A stretch of 64,000 nucleotides of DNA from Bacteroidota bacterium (GTDB taxonomy: Bacteria; Bacteroidota; Bacteroidia; Chitinophagales; Chitinophagaceae). Below are positions 44,144-53,228 of the stretch, in pieces. Both the position numbers and the translations under genes were made by a program. How positions within the stretch are numbered: the first letter of the stretch is position 1; the number at the start of each line of letters is the position of its first letter. The DNA lies in contig JAPLEO010000146.1 in assembly GCA_026391125.1 (NCBI GenBank), positions 1 through 64,000 on the forward strand. The letters run 5' to 3'. The notes below the pieces were generated by a model that saw only the letters and a list, made by a program, of their open reading frames with translations, searched no databases and was not told the origin of the DNA.

Positions 44144-45178
44144 TTAAGTGAAAAGCGTTGGAGATCCACCTCGCTGAACAACTTCCCTACCTAAATGATT
44201 ATATGCTTTTAAAGTTGCTTCCCTACCCCTTGGTGTTCTTTGCAGGAAGCCCTCTTGAATTAAAAATGGTTCATACACTTCTTCAATAGTGCCAGACTCT
44301 TCACCCACCGCTGTTGCAATGGTGGTAAGGCCTACAGGTCCGCCTTTGAATTTATCAATAATGGCAGCAAGGATTCGATTATCCATTTCATCTAACCCAT
44401 GTTCATCTACATTCAGTGCCTTTAATGCATGCTGTGTAATACCCAGATCAATGATGCCATCATTCAATACTTGTGCAAAATCTCGAACTCTGCGTAGCAA
44501 ACCATTTGCAATACGTGGTGTTCCTCTACTTCTTCTAGAAATTTCTCCAGCTGCATCAGAACTGATCTCTGTATTTAAGATCGAAGAACTTCTTTCAATG
44601 ATGGTTTTTAACGTGCTTGCATTATAATATTCTAACCTATTTTTTATTCCAAAACGAGAAAGAAGTGGTGCAGTTAATAAACCACTTCTGGTAGTAGCAC
44701 CAACCAATGTAAAAGGATTCAAATTAATTTGTACGCTTCTTGCATTCGGACCAGAATCGATCATAATATCAATTCTAAAATCTTCCATCGCCGCATAGAG
44801 GTATTCTTCTACCACAGAACTTAAACGATGGATCTCGTCGATGAATAATACATCATTTGGTTGCAGATTGGTTAACAAACCGGCTAAATCGCCTGGCTTC
44901 TCTATAACCGGTCCAGATGTTTCTTTGATATTGACACCTAATTCGTTGGCAACAATTCTACTTAAAGTGGTTTTACCTAATCCTGGGGGGCCGTGAAACA
45001 AGACATGATCCAATGCTTCCCCACGCAGTTTTGCCGCTTTGATAAAAATGGTGAGGTTTTCTATCAATTGAGGTTGACCCGAAAAGTCATCAATCTCTTT
45101 TGGCCTGATCGTATTCTCGAATTCCTTATCGGCAGGACTTAAATTTTCAGGTGAATTGTTAAGATTATCGTTGGCCAT
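44144..45178 (-). CDS. ruvB: Holliday junction branch-migration ATPase RuvB
   Basis: RuvB is the hexameric motor that drives Holliday junction branch migration with RuvA. The 344-aa form has [19 protein letters not shown], Walker [33 protein letters not shown] (Walker B), the sensor [20 protein letters not shown] and the C-terminal [21 protein letters not shown] and [13 protein letters not shown] start at ATG 45178 (MANDNLNNS), which fits the family length; ATG 45202 would add eight residues. ruvC is at 59422 and ruvA is not in the window. Confidence 0.95.
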   Translation of the reverse strand: MANDNLNNSPENLSPADKEFENTIRPKEIDDFSGQPQLIENLTIFIKAAKLRGEALDHVLFHGPPGLGKTTLSRIVANELGVNIKETSGPVIEKPGDLAGLLTNLQPNDVLFIDEIHRLSSVVEEYLYAAMEDFRIDIMIDSGPNARSVQINLNPFTLVGATTRSGLLTAPLLSRFGIKNRLEYYNASTLKTIIERSSSILNTEISSDAAGEISRRSRGTPRIANGLLRRVRDFAQVLNDGIIDLGITQHALKALNVDEHGLDEMDNRILAAIIDKFKGGPVGLTTIATAVGEESGTIEEVYEPFLIQEGFLQRTPRGREATLKAYNHLGREVVQRGGSPTLFT

Positions 45179-45231
45179 ACTATTCAAAACTACAAAATAC
45201 ATTTAATCCATAGCTTTGATAAAAAAAGAAG

Positions 45232-45885
45232 ATGCCACAAAAATCTGCGCTTTTACTCGGAGCCACGGGCTTAACTGGGGGGCATTTATTGAATCTTCTC
45301 TTAGAATCAGAAGATTACCATACGGTTTATGTATATAGTAGAAAACCTTTAGGAATACAAAACGCCAAATTAAAAGAGGTTATAATAGATTTTGATACCT
45401 ATGTGGGAACCGTAGAAGCAGATAATGTTTTCTGTTGTTTGGGTACTACCATTAAAGTAGCAAAGACTAAGGAAGCGTTTAAAAAAGTTGACTTAGAATA
45501 TCCCATCAAGTTTGCACAATTGCAGTTCGCTGCGGGAAGTAAAAGGTTCTTGGTGATCAGCGCGATGGGTGCTGCGGAGGATTCTTTCATTTTTTATAGC
45601 AGGGTTAAAGCAGAAATGGAAAAGCTATTGAGCAATATTGGTTATCCTAAACTGCTCATCTTTAGACCTGCATTAATAACAGGAGAAAGAAAAGAGCATC
45701 GTGCTGGAGAAAAAATAGCCGCTGGAATCAATGAAGTACTTAATTATGTGTTAGTCGGCCCCTTAAAAAAATATCAATCAGTTTCGGCGAAAGCCATTGC
45801 ATCTTGTATAATTTCCTATGCAAACAATCCCCAGGTTTTTGGCAAAGTTGTTATTAGTTCTGATCGTATCAAAGACTTTGAATAA
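45232..45885 (+). CDS. NAD(P)-binding Rossmann-fold protein (HTATIP2-like atypical SDR)
   Basis: This 217-aa protein has LLLGATGLTGGHLLNLLLES (GxxGxxG cofactor loop), VYSRKP, VFCCLGTTIKVAKTKEAFKKVDLEYPI and LVISAMGA with FYSRVKAEME containing the YxxxK-like region. It belongs to the oxidoreductase/nucleoside-diphosphate-sugar epimerase-like atypical SDR group. The substrate is unknown. It diverges from ruvB and is followed by a terminator at 45894. Confidence 0.82.
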   Translation: MPQKSALLLGATGLTGGHLLNLLLESEDYHTVYVYSRKPLGIQNAKLKEVIIDFDTYVGTVEADNVFCCLGTTIKVAKTKEAFKKVDLEYPIKFAQLQFAAGSKRFLVISAMGAAEDSFIFYSRVKAEMEKLLSNIGYPKLLIFRPALITGERKEHRAGEKIAAGINEVLNYVLVGPLKKYQSVSAKAIASCIISYANNPQVFGKVVISSDRIKDFE

Positions 45886-45893
45886 AACAAAGA

Positions 45894-45925
45894 GCTCCTA
45901 TAAATAAATAGGAGCCCTTTTAGTT
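45894..45925 (+). terminator. Terminator after the Rossmann-fold gene
   Basis: GCTCCTAT (45894-45901) and ATAGGAGC (45908-45915) form an 8-bp stem with a 6-nt loop, followed by CCTTTTAGTTT. The T-run is imperfect but the position, 9 bp after the stop, fits. Confidence 0.7.
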
Positions 45926-45955
45926 TGGAATAAACTTGCCATTACTCCATTTCCG

Positions 45956-46237
45956 TTATTCGCGGCTGTTTTCATCGAGATCATCATAATCGTTACCACC
46001 AAGACTATAATAATTATTTTCTTCGTCCTCATTTCCAATAGCTTCATCAGCATCATCTAGTTCTGAGCCAGGAACATCTAGGCCAAAATCTCCGATTTTA
46101 TGATCGCTAATAATTTTCACTACTGGGTCTTCCGGCTCAATATTAACTTTTCTGGTACTCTTTCTAAAAATGTCTTCTTTGGGTGGATAGCTTAATAGAT
46201 ATTTAGGCTCTGGAACTGGAACAATATTCTTATCCAT
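45956..46237 (-). CDS. Small acidic hypothetical protein
   Basis: The 93-aa protein starts at ATG 46237 (MDKNIVPVPEPKYLLSYPPKED); a frame extends upstream to 46312 but the added segment looks non-coding. The N-terminal half has a proline-rich, basic stretch (KEDIFRKSTRKVNIEPEDP) and the C-terminal half is strongly acidic (DDADEAIGNEDEENN). I do not recognise a family. It may be a disordered partner protein. No co-directional neighbour overlaps it. Confidence 0.5.
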   Translation of the reverse strand: MDKNIVPVPEPKYLLSYPPKEDIFRKSTRKVNIEPEDPVVKIISDHKIGDFGLDVPGSELDDADEAIGNEDEENNYYSLGGNDYDDLDENSRE

Positions 46238-46352
46238 GATTTTTTTTCTAAAGTTCCAATATAGTAATGGGAGTATTGATACAGAATGAAGCTTAAATCT
46301 TACATCATTCACATATCAAAAAGAAAGACAATTGACCCAGTTAAATAACAGC

Positions 46353-47075
46353 TCATCTTAATTTTTTTGCAGTCTCTAATCGTTCTGCGACATTATCCCA
46401 ATTGATGATATTGAATAATGCATCCACAAAATCACTGCGTTTATTTTTATACTTTAGATAGTAAGCGTGTTCCCAAACGTCTATCACCAAAATTGGCACA
46501 ACGCCCCACTGGGTAAGCCTCTCATGATTTTCACACTGAAGTATGGTAAGCCGATCAGCATAGGGTTGGTAGCCTAAGATTCCCCAGCCACCACCATCTA
46601 CATTTTTAGAAGTTTGGGCGATATACGCTTTTAATTTATCGAATGAGCCAAAGCTCTTTTCTATATCTTTTAATAATGATCCTGTTGGAATGGATTTTTT
46701 ATTTGTAAGATTCGTCCAAAAAATACTATGCAATACATGGCTCGAAAAATGGTAGGCCAGTTTTTTTGTATAATAATCTACCGTCTCAAAGTTATTCGTA
46801 TCCATCGCTTTGCGGATCATTTCCATATCCTTATTTGCTGCTTTCATGGCGCCACCATGATGAAATGTATAGTGCAAGTGCATGGTTTCCTCATCCATAT
46901 AAGGCTCTAGAAAATTATTCGCATAAGGTAGAGGTTGTTGTATAAAAATCCCGTTTGCATCCGATAATTTATCGATTCCATTATCTGCTATATTCTGAGC
47001 AAACAAACTATTAGCAGGCAAAATGCTTGCACCACCAAGAATGGCAGCATTCTGAAAAAATGATTTACGGTTCAT
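46353..47075 (-). CDS. sod: Exported Fe/Mn superoxide dismutase
   Basis: The 240-aa enzyme dismutates superoxide. It has a Tat-like or Sec signal (MNRKSFFQNAAILGGASILPANSLFAQ), so it is exported, unlike the usual cytoplasmic SodB. Metal ligands are visible: His in MHLHYTFHHGG, His in HFSSHVLHSIFW, and Asp plus His in VIDVWEHAYYLKY. The metal cannot be assigned with certainty, but GGWGILGYQ and the SIFW block are family hallmarks. It is preceded by a 130-bp gap after the DUF6438-like gene with no clear signal. Confidence 0.92.
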   Translation of the reverse strand: MNRKSFFQNAAILGGASILPANSLFAQNIADNGIDKLSDANGIFIQQPLPYANNFLEPYMDEETMHLHYTFHHGGAMKAANKDMEMIRKAMDTNNFETVDYYTKKLAYHFSSHVLHSIFWTNLTNKKSIPTGSLLKDIEKSFGSFDKLKAYIAQTSKNVDGGGWGILGYQPYADRLTILQCENHERLTQWGVVPILVIDVWEHAYYLKYKNKRSDFVDALFNIINWDNVAERLETAKKLR

Positions 47076-47204
47076 GGTTGTGATTTTAAAGTGGGAGTCT
47101 AATTAAAGAAAGAATTCTGTAGAAAAATTGAATTCACTACAAACTAAATGTAACTGTAAAGTTGGAGAGAGTAGATTAAAATAAACTAAAGACAGTAGAT
47201 TTTA

Positions 47205-47756
47205 CTAGTTCCTGAAAGGTGGATTGAATTTATTTATTGGCAAGTTCTGTATTCTTGGAAATCCATTTTGAACCCAAGTCTCAAACTGTAGACTGTCTTT
47301 GGTTTGTATAAGTACAATTCTCTTTGGAATTTCGGCCATCCAATAAAATAGCTTGCGCAAACTGTCTGGCAAATCGCTATCCATTAATAGTATATGCTTT
47401 CTTTTAGCTGAATGATAAAGAACCATTTCTCCAGGCCAAGTATCGAAACTTTCTTTATAACTGCTATCCCATTTGATGAAATTTTCCTTCTCGAATTTTG
47501 CATTAATCGAATCCCATAAATCTCTTGTGATTGAACCTGTATAATACCCCAGCTTTATAGCATGCCTACCTCCAAAATATTTATAACTAAGTGAACTATC
47601 TATTTCAAAAGCCTGCATAGCACAAGTTCCTTTACATTCTCCCGTAGCAAATACAATTTTATCAATTTGGTTATTTCTAGGCGGTTTTTCGTTTCTATAC
47701 AAGCAGGAAAACAAACCAATGCATAAGCAAAACATTACCCACCATTTCATTTTCAT
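47205..47756 (-). CDS. DUF6438-like lipoprotein
   Basis: The 183-aa form starts at ATG 47756 (MKMKWWVMFCLCIGLFSC) and has a lipobox with Cys18. The mature part begins with IDKIVFATGECKGTCAMQAFEID, resembling the CxGxCxxxxxxI start of DUF6438 proteins. An upstream ATG at 47780 gives a longer version with a worse signal. Function is unknown; it is probably anchored to the inner or outer membrane. It is convergent with nothing and sits between the terminator of the peptidase gene and sod. Confidence 0.65.
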   Translation of the reverse strand: MKMKWWVMFCLCIGLFSCLYRNEKPPRNNQIDKIVFATGECKGTCAMQAFEIDSSLSYKYFGGRHAIKLGYYTGSITRDLWDSINAKFEKENFIKWDSSYKESFDTWPGEMVLYHSAKRKHILLMDSDLPDSLRKLFYWMAEIPKRIVLIQTKDSLQFETWVQNGFPRIQNLPINKFNPPFRN

Positions 47757-47824
47757 ACAGATGTTTTTAGTAAGATGCATGCATTTCCCTCTTCCATAAA
47801 TTTACTAGGTATAAATGAAAAAAA

Positions 47825-47844
47825 GGTCCCGCAAAAGCAGGACC
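47825..47844 (-). terminator. Terminator downstream of the DPP IV gene
   Basis: GGTCCCGC and GCAGGACC form an imperfect stem with loop AAAA. The minus strand continues with a T7 run. It lies about 120 bp after the DPP IV stop, beyond the heptamer array. Confidence 0.7.
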
Positions 47845-47861
47845 CATAAATTTCTTTTTCA

Positions 47862-47974
47862 CTTCTCACTCCTCACTCCTCACCCCTCACTCCTCACTTC
47901 TCACTCCTCACTCCTCACTTCTCACCCCTCACTCCTTCCTCCTCTTTTCACTTTTATCTTTTATCTTTTATCTT
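47862..47974. repeat. Tandem heptamer array (CTYCTCA)10 followed by (CTTTTAT)3
   Basis: Ten in-phase 7-nt units of CTCCTCA, CTTCTCA or CCCCTCA run from 47862 to 47931. A short degenerate stretch follows, then CTTTTAT three times (47951-47971). The array reads into the stop codon (47968-47970) of the minus-strand peptidase gene. On that gene's strand the units are purine-rich (TGAGGAG, ATAAAAG). The same unit family occurs at 35171-35280. Confidence 0.85.
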
Positions 47975-50133
47975 AACGCTCCCTTCGGAACTGGTTTCTC
48001 TAACAAGTATTTGTAGATGAACTTGGTTTTTAAATTAGCGAAGTGCATGCCCTGTGCACCTCCCCATCCATGTCGGCCACCTGGATACAACATAAATTCA
48101 AAATCTTTACCCTTGTTCTGTAAAGCTTGCACCAATTGAATACTGTTTTGCATGTGTACGTTATCATCCATTGTGCCATGCACTAATTGCAGTGTGCCTT
48201 TGAATTTATCGACATAGGTCAATGCACTACTTGTTTTATAACCCTGCGGATTCTCTTCTGGTGTGTCCATGAAGCGCTCGGTATAATGACTATCATACAA
48301 ACGCCAGTCAACCACACTTCCTCCTGCCATTGCATGGGTAAATACATCAGCACCATAGGTTAAAGCATAACAACTCATATAACCACCATAACTAAATCCA
48401 GTGATACATACTTTGGTTGGGTCTGCTTGTCCGTTTGCGATAAACCATTTGGCCATGGTCTTATAATCTTCCATTTCCCAATAGCCAAGGTTGCGGTGCA
48501 TATAATTCACACCGGCTTTTCCAAAATGACCACTAGCCCGATGATCAAAGGCAACTTGAATCATCCCTTCTTCTGCATAAAACTGTCGGTTTGCAGACCA
48601 GTTCCAACCATCCATGACGGTTCCTGCATTTGGACCACCATAGATGCTGATGAGCATTGGATACTTTTTATTTGGATCCATATTCATGGGCCAGGTTACC
48701 ATGGCTGGTAAATCAAATAATCCGTCTGCGCTTTTAATGCGGATCAATTCGGTTTTTGCTACATTATATTTTTCGAGCTCTTCAGATTTTGCATCGCCCA
48801 ACTCTTTAATAATTTTTCCTTTAGTATCTACCAAAGTCATTTTTGCAGGAGTAGTTACATTACTATAAGTAGTGATAAAATATTTACCTGTTGGAGAAAG
48901 ACTCACGTTATGGTTGTACTCACCAAAAGTTAGTCTTTTTAAATCTGCACCTGTGAACTTAACACTGTAGAAGTCAGACCTAGCAGTGTTCTCGCGGCTT
49001 CTTGCAGTGAAATATACAGTCGCATTTTTCTCGTCAATATATTTAATTCCAGTAACAGTATAGTTTCCAGAAGTGATCGCATTTTTTAATGTGCCATCGC
49101 TAGTATATAGATACAAATGATTCCATCCAGTTTTATCACTTTGCATGATAAACTGTGTATTGTTGTTGATGAAATTTACTCTACCACTTACGCGATCTTC
49201 TAGATCGATCCATGTTTTTTGTTTTTCATCATAGATCTCTTTTTTCTTTCCAGTCACTGGATCTACATCATACATTTTCATATTGTCTTGTCCGCGGTTC
49301 ATCCAATACACCAACAAGTTGCTAGTGCCTGGTTTCCAAACTGGCCATCCAAAATACTGATCATCTTTTTCATTAAAGTCGGCCCAAACTGTTGCGCCGC
49401 CTTCAGGAGCAATGAATCCAATTTTTACTTCTGGATTTTTATCGCCTGCTTTTGGATAGCGTGTTTCTTCTACAAAACCATGTGACCCTTCACTATTGTA
49501 AATAGGGAACATGGGAATCATGCTTTCGTCGAAATGCATAAATGCTAATTGTTTGCTATCGGGTCTCCACCAGAAAGCACGATAGCGTGTTGGTCGGCCA
49601 AAAATTTCTTCGAAATATACCCAGCTAGCCCAACCATTTAAAGTAGTGCTAGTGCCATCTGTGGTTAATTGATTTTCTTTCCCTGTGCTGATATTTACAG
49701 TATAGAGGTTATTGTTTTTTGTGTAAGCCACAAAATTGCTATCAGGAGAAAAAGTTGGATTCTTCTCTTCCACTTTATCGTTGGTTAATCTTTTCTCAAC
49801 TCCGTTTGCTTTATAAAACAAGTCGTTTTCTTTAACAACGATCTGCTTTGCGGAAGCGGATACAACTGTGCTCGTGCCTTCATTCCATTCACTAAACTTT
49901 CCAGCTTTAACGTCTAATAGTTGTTTTTTAAAAGAAGAATCTGGATGGACCTTCAGATTTAAGATCACGTGCTCATCGTCGACCCATTTCACCACCTGAG
50001 GCAGGCTATTTAAAAAATTCTTAGGTGTTTTATTAGCAAGCAAATCGGCCTGCGTAAAATTGATTTTCTGAGCTCCTGCAAAAAGGGATGAAGAACCCAC
50101 CAGTGCAGTAAGCAATACATGTTTCCAATTCAT
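47968..50133 (-). CDS. Dipeptidyl peptidase IV-family serine peptidase (S9B)
   Basis: The 721-aa exported enzyme removes N-terminal Xaa-Pro dipeptides. It has a Sec signal (MNWKHVLLTALVGSSSLFAGA), an N-terminal beta-propeller with the double-Glu region WVYFEEIFGR, and a C-terminal alpha/beta hydrolase domain with ITGFSYGGYMSCYAL (Ser), MDDNVHMQNS (Asp) and YPGGRHGWGG (His). Length fits DPP IV. It is monocistronic. The stop codon lies inside the repeat array. Confidence 0.94.
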   Translation of the reverse strand: MNWKHVLLTALVGSSSLFAGAQKINFTQADLLANKTPKNFLNSLPQVVKWVDDEHVILNLKVHPDSSFKKQLLDVKAGKFSEWNEGTSTVVSASAKQIVVKENDLFYKANGVEKRLTNDKVEEKNPTFSPDSNFVAYTKNNNLYTVNISTGKENQLTTDGTSTTLNGWASWVYFEEIFGRPTRYRAFWWRPDSKQLAFMHFDESMIPMFPIYNSEGSHGFVEETRYPKAGDKNPEVKIGFIAPEGGATVWADFNEKDDQYFGWPVWKPGTSNLLVYWMNRGQDNMKMYDVDPVTGKKKEIYDEKQKTWIDLEDRVSGRVNFINNNTQFIMQSDKTGWNHLYLYTSDGTLKNAITSGNYTVTGIKYIDEKNATVYFTARSRENTARSDFYSVKFTGADLKRLTFGEYNHNVSLSPTGKYFITTYSNVTTPAKMTLVDTKGKIIKELGDAKSEELEKYNVAKTELIRIKSADGLFDLPAMVTWPMNMDPNKKYPMLISIYGGPNAGTVMDGWNWSANRQFYAEEGMIQVAFDHRASGHFGKAGVNYMHRNLGYWEMEDYKTMAKWFIANGQADPTKVCITGFSYGGYMSCYALTYGADVFTHAMAGGSVVDWRLYDSHYTERFMDTPEENPQGYKTSSALTYVDKFKGTLQLVHGTMDDNVHMQNSIQLVQALQNKGKDFEFMLYPGGRHGWGGAQGMHFANLKTKFIYKYLLEKPVPKGALR

Positions 50134-50198
50134 AGCATAAATTTTGGTGCAGCAATGTAATAAATGCAGCGGTAATTCGAGGGAATTTTACACAAACG

Positions 50199-50224
50199 AA
50201 AACTGCCCCTTCCGGAGCAGTTTT
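50199..50224 (-). terminator. Terminator of leuS
   Basis: AAAACTGC (50199-50206) and GCAGTTTT (50217-50224) form an 8-bp stem with a 10-nt loop. On the minus strand TTTTCGTTTG follows. It lies 23 bp after the leuS stop at 50247. Confidence 0.75.
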
Positions 50225-50246
50225 ATTATATCTAAAAAATTCGTGA

Positions 50247-53021
50247 TTAAATCACCACATTGATCATTTTACCCTTCACAAAAATGAATTTCTTGAGCGG
50301 TTTGCCCTCCATCCATTTTTGTACCAATTCATTCTCCAATGCTATTTTTTCTACTTCATCAGCCGTAGCATCTAAAGCTATATTGATATTGGTTCTAACC
50401 CTTCCATTAATGCTCACAGGGTATTCTTTCGATGACTCTGTCACATATTTTGCTTCAAATGCTGGGTATGCCGCATCCAGTATAGATCCTGTATTTCCCA
50501 ACTCAGACCAAAGTGCTTCACAAACATGCGGCGCATATGGCGTTAATAAGATCAATAATGGTTCTAATACTGAACGCTTATTACATTTCAGATCTGCTAG
50601 TTCATTCACACAGATCATGAATCCACTCACAGCAGTATTAAAACTAAAACGTTTTGTGTCGTCCTCTGTTTTGCGGATGGTTTTGTGCAACACTTTTAAT
50701 TCTTCTGCAGTTGCAACACCTTCATTCCAAACCTTGCCCTTCATTTCATCATAGAATAAGCGCCACAGTTTTTTGATAAAACGATGCACTCCTTCTATTC
50801 CCTTAGTATCCCATGGTTTGCTCTGTTCAACCGGACCCAAGAACATTTCATACATCCGAAAAGTATCAGCACCATATTTCTGAACTAGTTCATCAGGGTT
50901 CACGGTATTGAACTTCGACTTACTCATTTTCTCAACCTCAGTACCACAAATATATTTTCCGTCTTCTAATTGAAATTCAGCAGTAGCAAAATCTGGTTTC
51001 CATGTTTTAAATGCTGCAGTATTTAATTCAATCCCATCTACAATATTTACATCTACGTGTAACTTATCGACCGTCTCAAAATCGTTGATTAATCCCAATG
51101 AAACATAAGTAGATGTGCCTTTTAAACGATATACAAATCTAGATGAACCTTGGATCATTCCTTGATTCAATAACTTTTTGAATGGCTCATCAAAACCAAT
51201 ATGACCTAAGTCGTACAAGGCTTTCGTCCATAAACGGCTATACAACAAATGTCCAACTGCATGTTCTGTACCACCAATATAAAGATCCACTTGATTCCAA
51301 TAATCACTCACTTTCCGATCGCAAAATGATTCGGTATTGTGTGGGTCCATATAGCGTAAGAAATACCAACTACTTCCCGCATAACCAGGCATGGTATTGG
51401 TTTCTAATTCTTGTGCCACCCATTCTGGAATATTTGCTAACGGACCTTCGCCTTCCGGACCAGGAGAATAAGAATCAACCTCTGGCAAAAGCAATGGCAG
51501 TTCAGTTTCGTTTAAAGGATAGGCAGTTCCATTTTTCCATTTAACTGGAAATGGTTCGCCCCAATAGCGCTGTCTGCTAAATGCAGCGTCGCGCATGCGA
51601 TAGTTTACTTTGGCTTTACCGATGCCCATTTCTTCTAAGCGATTATTGACGATTGCAATTGCATCACGCATTATAATGCCATCTAAGAAATCGCTATTAT
51701 GCAATGTTGCATCTTTTGTAGCATTTGCTTCTTCGCCATTGAATGCATCACCCAAAATATTGGTGATGGGAATATTGAAGTGCTTCGCAAATTTATAATC
51801 ACGATCATCCCCACATGGTACGGCCATGATGGCACCAGTACCATATCCTGCTAAAACGTATTCAGAGATCCAAATAGGAATTTGTATTCCGTTAAAAGGG
51901 TTGATGGCGTATGCACCCGTAAAACATCCGCTGATTTTTTTCTCGGCCTGACGTTCTCTTTCACTTCTACTTTTCACATACGCACAATATTCATCCACTG
52001 CTGTTTGTTGTTCTGCAGTTTTAATTTGATCGATCAATTCGTGTTCTGGAGCGATCACCATAAAGTCAACACCGAAAATGGTATCTGGACGAGTAGTATA
52101 AACTTTAAGATTTAATGCTTCTGCTGTTGCAGTGCTGCTGATGGCAAAATCAATTTCAGCACCATAACTTTTTCCGATCCAGTTGGTTTGCATTTCTTTC
52201 ATAGAATCGCTGAAAGCCACGCTGTCTAAGCCTTCTAGCAAACGATCTGCATATTCTGTAATTCTTAAATACCACTGACGTAATTTCTTTTTCACCACTG
52301 GATGGCCTCCTCTTTCACTCACCCCATTCACCACTTCATCGTTCGCCAAAACAGTTCCAAGTGCTTCACACCAATTCACTTCACCAAAGCCACAAAATGC
52401 TAAGCGATAGTTCATCAATATTTCTTGCTGTTGCTTTTCTGAAAATCCTTTCCATTCTGCAGCAGTAAAAAATGCAGGTGAATAATTCACAGCTGCAGGA
52501 AATGGATGTATACTGTTTCCATCCTGTTCAAAAGAAGCGATCAAAACATCAATAGATTCTGCTTTCTGTTTTGCGCGATTAAAAAAGCTTTTGAAGAGTT
52601 GTAAGAAAATCCATTGCGTCCATTTATAATAAACTGGTTCGCAGGTACGAATCTCTCTTTCCCAATCGAAACAAAAACCAATATTATCTAACTGTTTTCT
52701 AAATGTGTCGATGTTCTTATGTGTACTAATTGCCGGATGCACACCATGTTCAATTGCATATTGTTCTGCAGGCAAACCAAATGCATCATATCCCATTGGA
52801 TGCAACACGTTGAAACCTTTCAGTCTTTTAAATCTGCTAAAAATATCAGAAGCGATATAGCCTAGTGGGTGCCCTACGTGCAAACCTGCTCCACTTGGAT
52901 AAGGGAACATATCTAACACATAGTACTTTGGCTTATCGCTTGTATTACTAACGCGATAGGCATGGTTATCCTGCCATTTTTTTTGCCAATCCTTCTCAAT
53001 TTTCCTAAAGTCGTATTCCAT
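50247..53021 (-). CDS. leuS: Leucyl-tRNA synthetase
   Basis: LeuS charges tRNA-Leu. The 924-aa class-I synthetase has the HIGH region PYPSGAGLHVGHPLGY, the CP1 editing domain (YTTRPDTIFGVDFMVIAPEH, GTGAIMAVPCGDDRDYKFA), the second catalytic block MPGYAGSSWYFLRYMDPHN, and KMSKS in VEKMSKSKFNTVNPDE. It is a little longer than E. coli LeuS because of an insertion around residues 155-215. It stands alone, with a divergent promoter region shared with ftsX. Confidence 0.97.
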   Translation of the reverse strand: MEYDFRKIEKDWQKKWQDNHAYRVSNTSDKPKYYVLDMFPYPSGAGLHVGHPLGYIASDIFSRFKRLKGFNVLHPMGYDAFGLPAEQYAIEHGVHPAISTHKNIDTFRKQLDNIGFCFDWEREIRTCEPVYYKWTQWIFLQLFKSFFNRAKQKAESIDVLIASFEQDGNSIHPFPAAVNYSPAFFTAAEWKGFSEKQQQEILMNYRLAFCGFGEVNWCEALGTVLANDEVVNGVSERGGHPVVKKKLRQWYLRITEYADRLLEGLDSVAFSDSMKEMQTNWIGKSYGAEIDFAISSTATAEALNLKVYTTRPDTIFGVDFMVIAPEHELIDQIKTAEQQTAVDEYCAYVKSRSERERQAEKKISGCFTGAYAINPFNGIQIPIWISEYVLAGYGTGAIMAVPCGDDRDYKFAKHFNIPITNILGDAFNGEEANATKDATLHNSDFLDGIIMRDAIAIVNNRLEEMGIGKAKVNYRMRDAAFSRQRYWGEPFPVKWKNGTAYPLNETELPLLLPEVDSYSPGPEGEGPLANIPEWVAQELETNTMPGYAGSSWYFLRYMDPHNTESFCDRKVSDYWNQVDLYIGGTEHAVGHLLYSRLWTKALYDLGHIGFDEPFKKLLNQGMIQGSSRFVYRLKGTSTYVSLGLINDFETVDKLHVDVNIVDGIELNTAAFKTWKPDFATAEFQLEDGKYICGTEVEKMSKSKFNTVNPDELVQKYGADTFRMYEMFLGPVEQSKPWDTKGIEGVHRFIKKLWRLFYDEMKGKVWNEGVATAEELKVLHKTIRKTEDDTKRFSFNTAVSGFMICVNELADLKCNKRSVLEPLLILLTPYAPHVCEALWSELGNTGSILDAAYPAFEAKYVTESSKEYPVSINGRVRTNINIALDATADEVEKIALENELVQKWMEGKPLKKFIFVKGKMINVVI

Positions 53022-53138
53022 TTTTAAAAAGCGTTCAAGTGTGTTATGTTGTAAGCCCGGTTCAATCCTAACATATCTTTAACCCATTTACGGAGCTAAA
53101 GCAGTATTTTCAGATGTAAAATCGGGTTTTGAATGGTT

Positions 53139-53177
53139 GCAAATGTAAGTGTTTAGCGGGCAAAAGCCTACATTTGC
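53139..53177. promoter_or_regulatory. Divergent -7 elements for leuS (minus) and ftsX (plus) as an inverted repeat
   Basis: GCAAATGTA (53139-53147) and TACATTTGC (53169-53177) are exact inverse copies. Read outward each gives TACATTTG, matching the TAnnTTTG -7 consensus, one facing leuS and one facing ftsX. No clear TTG lies 19 nt upstream of either. Confidence 0.45.
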
Positions 53178-53228
53178 CTATCAGCACCCGGCTTGCAATT
53201 GAATCCGGGAAAGGAAAAAAGTATCATT

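Noticed and set aside
47862-47974. CRISPR-like array
   Set aside because: Units are 7 nt and contiguous with no spacers, so it is a simple tandem repeat.
50260-50754. Plus-strand 164-aa open frame
   Set aside because: It is antisense to leuS, has no family likeness, and its composition follows the complementary coding strand.
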